20,464 bases of DNA from JBGTBQ01 sp041749275. Lineage in GTDB: Bacteria > Acidobacteriota > Blastocatellia > Pyrinomonadales > Pyrinomonadaceae. Shown piece after piece: positions 13,777 to 20,464 of the stretch (positions are counted from its first letter, which is position 1; each line of letters opens with the position of its first letter). The position numbers and the translations under genes are program-made. The DNA lies in NCBI GenBank assembly GCA_041749275.1, contig JBGTBQ010000242.1, positions 1 through 20,464 of the forward strand, read 5' to 3'. The notes under the pieces were generated by a model. It saw nothing but the letters and a program-made list of their open reading frames with translations, was not told the origin of the DNA and did not search any database.

Positions 13777-16700
13777 ATGCGTAAGGTAGATTCGTGCCGA
13801 ACTTTAGCACCCAAAAGAAAAGTGGCAGGGCCGTGTGAGCGGTCAGCCCGCCTGTTGTTGTTGGCGCTGGCGCCTTGCCTGTTGTTGCTTCTGGCACTCC
13901 CGGCGAACGCGCAGAAGAGTTCGGGGCAGATCACCGGCGAGGTTGTTGACCAGAACGGCGCGGCGCTGCCCAACGCGAAGGTCGCCGTCACGCAGATCGG
14001 GACCAACCTGCGGCGTGAGGTGAACACCAATCAGGACGGCATCTACTCGGTGCCGGACTTGCCCATCGGCGCCTACCGCGTCTCGGCGACGCAGGGCGGA
14101 TTCAAAGAGACGGTCGTCGAGGGCGTGGTGGTCAACGTCTCGACCACGACGCGTCAGGACTTCACGATGCAGGTCGGCGCGGTCGGCGAGCGGGTGGACA
14201 TCATCGCCGACGTGGTGCAGATTCAGCAGGAGTCCGGCGCGGTCGGCGACATCGTCACGGGCGAGCAGGTGCGGGAGTTGCCGCTCAACGGGCGCAGCTT
14301 CGTCCAACTCACGCAGCTTCAGCCGGGCGTCTCGCCCGCCAATAACTTCGACAGCAAAAACAAGGGTCTCTTCTCCGGCGTGGACTTCTCCGTCAACGGC
14401 AACACGACGCAGAGCAACCTCTTCCTCATTGACGGCGCGAACAATAACGACACCGGCTCGAACCGCACCATCCTGCTCTATCCTTCCATCGAGGCCATTA
14501 GCGAATTCAAGATGCTACGCAACAGCTTCAGCCCGGAGTACGGGCAGGCTTCCGGCGCGATCATCTCGATTGCGACGCGCGGCGGCGAAAACAAATTCCA
14601 TGGCAGCCTCTTCTTCTTCGGGCGAAACGATAAGCTCAACGCCTCGGACTTCTTCGCCAACCGCGTCGGCGGCGCGAAAGACAAGCTGCGGCGCAACGAC
14701 TTTGGCGGCTCGCTCGGCGGCCCCATCATCAAAGACCGGCTCTTCTTCTTCTACTCGCAGGAGTTCAACAAAGAGATCAGAGGCCAGACGCGTTTCGGGA
14801 GCGTCCCGACCGTGGCCGAGCGTCGCGGCGATTTCTCGCAACCGCGCTTCGCGCCCGGCGGCGTCCGATGCAGCGGCGGGGCCATCGGCAACGGTCGCCC
14901 CGGCTCTACCACGCAGATTATCCCGCAGGCGGACATCAGCCCGGCGGGCCTGGCGATAGTCCGGCTCTACCCGGAGCCGAACATCGCCAGTCCCAACGAC
15001 TGTAACAACTGGCGGCAGTCCACCAACTCGCCGATTGATTTCCGCGAAGAGAACATCCGCATAGACTACAAGATCACCGAAAACAATCGGATGTTCGGGC
15101 GCTACACGCAGGATACGTGGAAGAACCCGGCGCCCATTCTGTTCAGCGCCGGCCTGTGGGGCGACGACGCCTTCCCCGGCGTCGAGAGCAGTTGGCAGCA
15201 GCCCTCGAAGCAAGCCGCGTTCAAACTCTCCACGACGCTCGGCAACTCCGCCGTCAACGAAGTGCAGTTCTCCTACTCGGCCAACCGCATCAACATCACC
15301 CCCGATCAGGGCGGCGACATCAACGAGGCGCTCACCGCCGCGGTGCCCGGATTTTTCCCCGAAAGCGGCAAGCTCAACTCTGGCAACCGCGCGCACCCGA
15401 CCTTCTGGGGCGGCATCGCGCCCTACTCCAGCAACTTCGGCCCCGACCTCTGGACGGCGGCTCCGTGGAAGAACGCGCTCGACATCTACTCGATCCGCGA
15501 CGACTTCTCGAAGGTGACGGGCAACCACACCTTCAAGACGGGCTTCCTCTACGACTGGGCCGCGAAGGACGAGGACTCGCTCGGCGCGGCATCCTCGGAG
15601 TCGCCGCAGTTCTGGGGCGCCTGCTGCGCGAACAACTCCGGCAACTATCTCGCCGACATCCTGACGCGGGGCAGCCGCTTCGGCTTCAGCGAAACCAGCA
15701 CGCAGCCGATTGCGCTCACCCGCTACCGCAACTTTGAAATCTACTTCGGCGACACGTGGAAGGTGCGCCCGAACCTGACGCTCGAACTCGGCGCGCGCTA
15801 CTCCTACTTCCCGGAGCCGTACGACGCCAACGATAGGATGACCTCTTTCGATCTCCGGTTCTACAACCCGTCGCGGCCCGCGTCGGATTTCTGCAACGGC
15901 ATCGTCGTGGTGCCGGGCACCAACCCCTGTGCCGGCATCGCGGGGGTGAGCACGCCGACCGAGGGTGTCAACCGCGCGCTGCGCGCAAACGACAAGAACG
16001 CCCTTGCCCCGCGCCTCGGCTTCGCGTGGGATCCGCGCGGGGATAGCAAGACGGTGATTCGCGGGGGCGTCGGCCAGTTCTTCCAACGCGAGCGCGTGAG
16101 CATCGCGCTGGGGATGGTGGCGAACGCGCCATTTGCCTTAAGCATCGGCGGCGAGCGCACGCTCGACGACAACGGCGCGAACACCTTCTTCATCTCCGGA
16201 GCGCCCGGCGGAGCGCCGTCGCGCTCGACCAACCCGGAGGCGCTCTTGCCGAACGCATGGCAGTGGAACCTGACCGTTGGCCGGCAACTCTGGAAGGAGG
16301 CGGTGCTTGAGGTCGGCTACGTCGGTAACCGCGCGCTGCACCAACTCATCAGCCTCGACATTAATCAGGTCTTGCCGCAAAACCGCGTGGCGGCGGCACT
16401 CTGTCCCGACGCCGGCTGCGTCAACAACTTCCGGCCCGCCTCCAACTTCGGCTTCATCGCCGGCTTCGAGCGTTCGGGTTCGGCCAACTACCACTCGCTC
16501 CAGACGATGTTCAAAACTCGTCTCTTCGGCAAGTCACAGATTCAAGCCGCCTACACTTGGTCGCATTCCATCGGCGACGCGGCGCTCGACGATTCGAGTG
16601 GCGGCGCGAGCGTCAACACGCGCACCGACACCTACGACGGGAGCATTGACTACGGCAACACAGGCATCAACCGCCCGCACATCTTCGTCTTGAACTCGGT

Positions 16701-17340
16701 CATCTACCTGCCTGAGTTCAAAGGCTCGAACGGGTTGATGCAGTCCGCCCTCGGCGGGTGGGAGTTTGCAACGATCTACACGGCCAGCTCTGGCTCATCC
16801 ATCACGCCGCGCATCGCCAACGGGAGCATCTCCAATCTGCAATCCGGCGGATTGGCCGGGACGGGCACCAGTCAGTCCAACGTGCGACCGAACCGCGTGG
16901 CCGGCGTCCCATGCACGATTAACACAGGCGAGCCGTTCCAGCTCATCAACCCGGCGGCCTTCACGCTGGTTGGGACGGTCATCGGCTCGCCGGGCAACGC
17001 CTCGCGCGGCTCGTGCCTCGGCCCCGGCATCAACAACGTGGACATGTCCTTCTACAAGAACTTTACGCCGTCGTGGTTGCAGAAGCCGTTAGGCGAAGCG
17101 GCGCGCGTGCAGCTCCGTTTGGAGATGTTCAATGCCTTCAACCATACTCAGTTCCGCGCCGATAGCTTGCAGAACAACATGTTCCTCAACACGGGCGGCA
17201 ACCCCGTCGTCTGCGGCAACGCTCCGTGCAGCGCCACCAATCGCACTGTCACCGATTTCACTCCGAACGGCGGTTTCGGGCGGTCGGGCACGACGCGCGG
17301 CCCGCGCGAAATTCAGTATGCGCTGAAATTGGTCTTCTAA
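13777..17340 (+). CDS. TonB-dependent receptor, Oar-like, with carboxypeptidase-regulatory-like domain
   Basis: The 1187-aa protein is an outer-membrane, TonB-energised transporter of the Oar-like type that is strongly expanded in Acidobacteriota. It has a long signal peptide (cut predicted after ANA, residue 45), then an Ig-like carboxypeptidase-regulatory domain at about 48-135 (SGQITGEVVDQNGAALPNAKV, NQDGIYSVPDLPIGAYRV). The plug follows at about 150-290, with VRELPLNGRSFVQLTQLQPGV, NLFLIDGANNND and FSPEYGQASGAII. A beta-barrel fills the rest and ends in an aromatic residue (YALKLVF), the usual signal for outer-membrane insertion. Paired cysteines (CPDAGC, CNGIVVVPGTNPC, VCGNAPC) suggest disulphides in surface loops. 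No SusD-like partner is seen nearby. The substrate is not readable; the neighbouring exported GH3 enzymes make a saccharide plausible but not proven. A strong terminator follows the gene, so it is probably transcribed mostly alone. Confidence 0.93.
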   Translation: MRKVDSCRTLAPKRKVAGPCERSARLLLLALAPCLLLLLALPANAQKSSGQITGEVVDQNGAALPNAKVAVTQIGTNLRREVNTNQDGIYSVPDLPIGAYRVSATQGGFKETVVEGVVVNVSTTTRQDFTMQVGAVGERVDIIADVVQIQQESGAVGDIVTGEQVRELPLNGRSFVQLTQLQPGVSPANNFDSKNKGLFSGVDFSVNGNTTQSNLFLIDGANNNDTGSNRTILLYPSIEAISEFKMLRNSFSPEYGQASGAIISIATRGGENKFHGSLFFFGRNDKLNASDFFANRVGGAKDKLRRNDFGGSLGGPIIKDRLFFFYSQEFNKEIRGQTRFGSVPTVAERRGDFSQPRFAPGGVRCSGGAIGNGRPGSTTQIIPQADISPAGLAIVRLYPEPNIASPNDCNNWRQSTNSPIDFREENIRIDYKITENNRMFGRYTQDTWKNPAPILFSAGLWGDDAFPGVESSWQQPSKQAAFKLSTTLGNSAVNEVQFSYSANRINITPDQGGDINEALTAAVPGFFPESGKLNSGNRAHPTFWGGIAPYSSNFGPDLWTAAPWKNALDIYSIRDDFSKVTGNHTFKTGFLYDWAAKDEDSLGAASSESPQFWGACCANNSGNYLADILTRGSRFGFSETSTQPIALTRYRNFEIYFGDTWKVRPNLTLELGARYSYFPEPYDANDRMTSFDLRFYNPSRPASDFCNGIVVVPGTNPCAGIAGVSTPTEGVNRALRANDKNALAPRLGFAWDPRGDSKTVIRGGVGQFFQRERVSIALGMVANAPFALSIGGERTLDDNGANTFFISGAPGGAPSRSTNPEALLPNAWQWNLTVGRQLWKEAVLEVGYVGNRALHQLISLDINQVLPQNRVAAALCPDAGCVNNFRPASNFGFIAGFERSGSANYHSLQTMFKTRLFGKSQIQAAYTWSHSIGDAALDDSSGGASVNTRTDTYDGSIDYGNTGINRPHIFVLNSVIYLPEFKGSNGLMQSALGGWEFATIYTASSGSSITPRIANGSISNLQSGGLAGTGTSQSNVRPNRVAGVPCTINTGEPFQLINPAAFTLVGTVIGSPGNASRGSCLGPGINNVDMSFYKNFTPSWLQKPLGEAARVQLRLEMFNAFNHTQFRADSLQNNMFLNTGGNPVVCGNAPCSATNRTVTDFTPNGGFGRSGTTRGPREIQYALKLVF

Positions 17341-17365
17341 ACTTCAACCTCGACTCTGGGCTGGG

Positions 17366-17413
17366 CAGGGAGGCAAAGCTTGACGTTCGGCTTTGCCTCC
17401 CTGTTATTATTCT
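17366..17413 (+). terminator. Intrinsic terminator after the TonB receptor gene
   Basis: CAGGGAGGCAAAGC (17366-17379) and GCTTTGCCTCCCTG (17390-17403) form a perfect 14-bp stem with a 10-nt loop, followed by TTATTATTCT. This is the best intrinsic terminator in the window. It ends 43 nt before the preferred start of the TPR gene, so that gene needs read-through or its own promoter. Confidence 0.85.
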
Positions 17414-17455
17414 CCGGAGAGCCTGCCGTCAGCTTGGCCGTTAGACGTTAAGATC

Positions 17456-19795
17456 GTGAGCAAGTTTCTACCCCTCGGATTGCTTTGTCTTTCTCTCTGG
17501 CTGCCCGCCGCCGGGGCGGCTCAACCCGGAAGAACCGCCGCGCCGTCTCCGCCAGTCCACGCACAACCCGGCCCGCAATCAAACGAAGACCGACTGGCGC
17601 GCCACCTCAGCGCGGCTGAAACCTATCAACTCTCCGGCGACCTCGAACGCGCCGCCGTCGAGAACCGCGCGGTCGTCGCCATCGCTTTGAGCCGACTCGG
17701 CGCCATCGCCATCCGCGAGCGACAGCTTCAACGCGCGACGCTCCTGCTCAAAGATTCGCTTTCGCTGCGTGAAGACGCGCGGGTGAGAACCGATCTGGCG
17801 ATTGCGCGGATGCGTCTGTTGGAAACCGACGAGGCCATTGCGGAGGCGCAGTCTGCCTTAAAGTCCGACGAGCGTGACGCCCGCGCGCATCACGTGCTGG
17901 GGAAGCTCTTCTACATCAAAGGAGACTATGCGAAAGCGCTCAACGAGCTTGAGCGCGCCGTGGTGCTCGAAACCGACCTCGACGCGGCTTACACGCTGGG
18001 CATGACCTACCTGCGTCTGAAACAGCTTGACCGCGCCAAGCTCCTCTTCGAAGAGATGCAGGCGGCCCTCAAGGACAGCGCCACGGCACACGTCCTGTTC
18101 GGTCGCGCTTACGAGGAGACAGGCTTCCCGGCGGAGGCTGAACGAGAGTTCAATCGTGCGCTGGCGATAGACCCGCAGGCTCCGCGCGCGCACTTCTATC
18201 TCGGCTACGTGATTCTGATGAACGGCGGCGCCGAACGTCTGCCGGAGGCGGCGCGAGAGTTCGAGCGCCAGTTGCAACTGAACCCACGCGATTTCTACGC
18301 GCACTTCTTTCTGGGGCTGCTGGCTGCCGGGGAGAACGATCACCGCAAGGCCGCGCGCCATCTGTTGGAAGCCGTCTCGCTGAAACCCGATTCGGGCGAA
18401 ACCTATCTGCACCTCGGTCAGTCGCAATCCGAGTTGGGCGATGCCGTCAACGCCGAAAAAAGCCTGCGCCGCTCCATCGCGTTGACCGCCGACGTGTCGC
18501 GCAACAGCTATCAGATCAAACGCGCGCACTTCCTGCTGGGTCGCCTGCTGATTAAGGCGGGACGCAAGACGGAGGGCGAGCAGGAACTTGCCCTCTCGCG
18601 CGAACTGCAAGGGCAGTCGCTCGAAAGCTCGCGCCGGCAGGTCAGCGAAATCCTCGGTCAAGTAGCGAAACCCGTGGACGACGCCACGGCTCCCAGTCAA
18701 ACCGTGGACGGGAAAAGTTCGGACGGCGCGGACAAGGGAGAGGTGCTTCTCATCGAAGAGTCGGCGCCCGAAGCGCGAGAGGCGGCGAAGTACAGCGGCG
18801 TCAAGCAGCAGTTGAGCGGCATCCTCGCGCAGGCGTATCACAACCTCGGCGTCATCGCCGTGCAGCAGGGACGACCCGCCGAGGGCGTCGAGCGTTTCGC
18901 CGCCGCCGCCGAGTGGAAGCCCACGCTCGCGGGCCTCGACCGCAACTGGGGCATCGTCTCTTTCCGCGCCGCGCAGTACGACAAGGCCATCCCGCCGCTC
19001 TCCCGTCATCTTCAAACTCAACCCGCCGACGCGCTCGCGCGCCGGATGCTCGGCGTGAGCCACTATCTGACGGGAAATTTCCGGCAGGCCGTCGAGACGC
19101 TTCGCCCGCTGTCGCCGATCATCACAGACGACCCGGAGTTGGCCTACGCCTACGGCGTCTCGCTCGTCCGGCTCGCGGAGAACGGAGCGGCGACCGACTT
19201 GTTCAAGCGTCTCGCCGAACAGCACGCGAGAACGCCGCAGGCCCGTCTCTACGCCGCGCAAGGCTTCATGTTGATCGGAGACTACGAAGGAGCCTTGCGT
19301 GAGTATCGCGCCGTCGCCCAACTTGACGCGGGGATGCGGCAGGCGCATTACCACGCGGGATTGAGCTTGATCCGACTGAATCGTCTGGCGGAGGCCGAAC
19401 AGGAGTTTCGACGAGAGTTGCGTCTGAATCCCTCGGACGAATTGTCGAAGTATCACTTGGCTTATGTCCTCCTCGAACTGAAGCAGCAGACGGCGGAGGC
19501 CGTCACGCTGCTGCGGGAGGCCATCGCCGCCCGTCCCGATTACGCGGACGCGCGTTACCGTCTGGGCAAGACGCTGACCGAGCAGGGCGACGTGGCCGGG
19601 GCCATCGAACACCTCGAAGCCGCCGCGCGGGCCGAGCCGTCGAAGGATTACATTCGCTATCAACTCAGCATCGCCTACCGCCGCGCCTCACGCGCGACGG
19701 ACGCCGACCGCGAGCTTCAACTCTACAAGGAACTGAAGGCGGCGAGCCGCGAGCAACCGCCCGGCGCGATGGGGGGCAATCGGCATGTCCCGTAA
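17456..19795 (+). CDS. Exported multi-TPR protein
   Basis: The 779-aa product is built almost entirely of tetratricopeptide repeats, the helical pairs that scaffold protein-protein contacts. Examples are AHHVLGKLFYIKGDYAKALN, AHVLFGRAYEETGFPAEAER, AHFFLGLLAAGENDHRKAAR and ARYRLGKTLTEQGDVAGAIE. A charged break at about residues 405-445 separates an N-terminal and a C-terminal repeat array. The GTG start at 17456 is chosen because it gives a compact Sec signal peptide (VSKFLPLGLLCLSLWLP, cut near AGA). The longer open frame from TTG 17393 begins inside the terminator stem and would place about 20 non-signal residues first. No strong ribosome-binding site is seen. The gene overlaps the next TPR gene by 11 bp. 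Position behind a receptor gene suggests a periplasmic assembly or scaffold role, but no enzyme domain is present and the function is not known. Confidence 0.85.
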   Translation: MSKFLPLGLLCLSLWLPAAGAAQPGRTAAPSPPVHAQPGPQSNEDRLARHLSAAETYQLSGDLERAAVENRAVVAIALSRLGAIAIRERQLQRATLLLKDSLSLREDARVRTDLAIARMRLLETDEAIAEAQSALKSDERDARAHHVLGKLFYIKGDYAKALNELERAVVLETDLDAAYTLGMTYLRLKQLDRAKLLFEEMQAALKDSATAHVLFGRAYEETGFPAEAEREFNRALAIDPQAPRAHFYLGYVILMNGGAERLPEAAREFERQLQLNPRDFYAHFFLGLLAAGENDHRKAARHLLEAVSLKPDSGETYLHLGQSQSELGDAVNAEKSLRRSIALTADVSRNSYQIKRAHFLLGRLLIKAGRKTEGEQELALSRELQGQSLESSRRQVSEILGQVAKPVDDATAPSQTVDGKSSDGADKGEVLLIEESAPEAREAAKYSGVKQQLSGILAQAYHNLGVIAVQQGRPAEGVERFAAAAEWKPTLAGLDRNWGIVSFRAAQYDKAIPPLSRHLQTQPADALARRMLGVSHYLTGNFRQAVETLRPLSPIITDDPELAYAYGVSLVRLAENGAATDLFKRLAEQHARTPQARLYAAQGFMLIGDYEGALREYRAVAQLDAGMRQAHYHAGLSLIRLNRLAEAEQEFRRELRLNPSDELSKYHLAYVLLELKQQTAEAVTLLREAIAARPDYADARYRLGKTLTEQGDVAGAIEHLEAAARAEPSKDYIRYQLSIAYRRASRATDADRELQLYKELKAASREQPPGAMGGNRHVP

Positions 19796-20464
19796 GCACG
19801 CTCGTCGTCGTCGGTTTCTGACCTCCTGTCTCCTGCTCGTCTGCGCTTACTCTTCCGCCGCGTCGCAGAACAACCCCGCGACCAACGCCGCGCTCGCGCG
19901 CATCGAACAGAGCATCGAGCAGGGGAAGTTCGATGAGGCGGAACGCCCCCTGCTCGATTACGCCGTTCTTCATCCGAAAGACATCAGAGCGTTGGAGCTA
20001 CTCGGACAGATGCGCTACCGGCAGGCCCGTTTCGGCGAGGCCGAAGCCGTGTACCGGCGCGTCCTCACGCTCGACCCCGCGCGTCTCAGTGCGAAGATCA
20101 ATCTCGCGCACGCCGTCAACGAATCGGGGCGACGGGATGAAGCTCGCGCCCTTCTCATCGAAGCCGCGCGTTCTTCCGCCACGGAGCCGCGCGTGCAACT
20201 CGCCCTCGCCGAATCTCTGGCGCGCGTCGGCGAGTTTCAGCGGGCGCTCGCGGCGACCGAGACGCTCCCCGCTTCGTTGAAGACGACGGAGGCGCTACCC
20301 GTCATCGCCATGAGCCTTCTCGCGCTCAACGAGCGCGAGAAGCTGACCGCCCTTCTTCCTGTCATGCGAGGGGTGGCTGCCAAGCGGCCCGCCGTCGCCG
20401 CGCGGTGCGCGGAGGTGTTGCGCGAGGCCGGGATGCGGGAGCAGGCCGTCGGCCTGTTGCGCCC
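19785..20464 (+). CDS. Second exported TPR protein, truncated by the window end
   Basis: An open frame starts at ATG 19785, 11 bp before the end of the previous gene's TAA, and runs 226 codons to the window edge with no stop. The N-terminus is a Sec-type signal (MSRKHARRRRFLTSCLLLVCAYSSAAS), and the mature part has TPR-like helix pairs, for example IEQGKFDEAERPLLDYAVLH, LLGQMRYRQARFGEAEAVYR and NLAHAVNESGRRDEARALLI. The overlap implies translational coupling to the first TPR gene. In Acidobacteriota such TPR pairs near TonB receptors are often followed by FG-GAP/ASPIC-UnbV repeat proteins. Whether that holds here lies outside the window. Confidence 0.8.
   Translation, partial: MSRKHARRRRFLTSCLLLVCAYSSAASQNNPATNAALARIEQSIEQGKFDEAERPLLDYAVLHPKDIRALELLGQMRYRQARFGEAEAVYRRVLTLDPARLSAKINLAHAVNESGRRDEARALLIEAARSSATEPRVQLALAESLARVGEFQRALAATETLPASLKTTEALPVIAMSLLALNEREKLTALLPVMRGVAAKRPAVAARCAEVLREAGMREQAVGLLR

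Noticed and set aside
14515..16086. 523-codon open frame opposite the TonB receptor
   Set aside because: Its composition is that of a GC-rich antisense frame (Arg, Val, Glu, Ala), with no domain and no promoter context.
17858..19663. 601-codon open frame opposite the TPR gene
   Set aside because: Striking in length, but it is the complement of repeated TPR codons, so it inherits pseudo-repeats. No signal, motif or start context supports it.

Overview
The window is GC-rich, densely coded and carries no mobile-element genes, tRNA, rRNA or CRISPR. The combination of a very long Oar-type TonB receptor with an N-terminal carboxypeptidase-regulatory-like domain, a membrane-anchored protein with the N-terminal 'DPRIDSVVRVQAGRLRTKL' domain, exported TPR proteins and two exported GH3 enzymes is typical of Acidobacteriota, probably a Blastocatellia-like lineage. 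That placement is inferred from gene content only.

Layout. (1) 1-5190, minus strand: an SNF2/SWI2 helicase with an N-terminal SWIM zinc finger (1912-5190) is followed by a lipoprotein of the PQQ-dependent glucose/sorbosone dehydrogenase type (249-1646). Between them is a large nested inverted repeat (about 1773-1899) that looks like a paired REP (BIME-type) element. (2) 5484-11040, plus strand: a small secreted protein of unknown function (5484-6086), a 470-bp non-coding stretch with a good sigma70-like promoter, then two GH3 glycosidases. The first is Sec-exported and BglX-like with a C-terminal Fn3-like domain (6557-8911); the second is Tat-exported and resembles plant/bacterial exo-beta-glucanases (9130-11040). 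(3) 11041-11192 is a convergent intergenic region with a second REP-like inverted repeat and a two-way terminator. (4) 11193-13184, minus strand: a two-gene operon of a membrane-anchored regulator-like protein (11814-13184) and, coupled to it through an SD/stop junction and a TTG start, a paralogue (11193-11801) of the small secreted protein in region 2. (5) 13185-13776 is a divergent control region with a candidate promoter on each strand and a TGTAAC-N2-GTTACA palindrome. (6) 13777-20464, plus strand: the TonB-dependent receptor, a strong intrinsic terminator, then two overlapping genes for exported TPR proteins; the second runs off the window.

How it may fit together (inference): the receptor, the two exported beta-glucosidase/exoglucanase enzymes and the exported sugar dehydrogenase would suit uptake and periplasmic breakdown of beta-glucan oligosaccharides. 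The two paralogous small secreted proteins bracket the GH3 pair, and one is encoded with a membrane-spanning regulator-like protein that diverges from the receptor gene. This is the most interesting part of the window: an uncharacterised secreted family tied to a membrane-anchored putative DNA-binding protein, with no function assignable from sequence alone.
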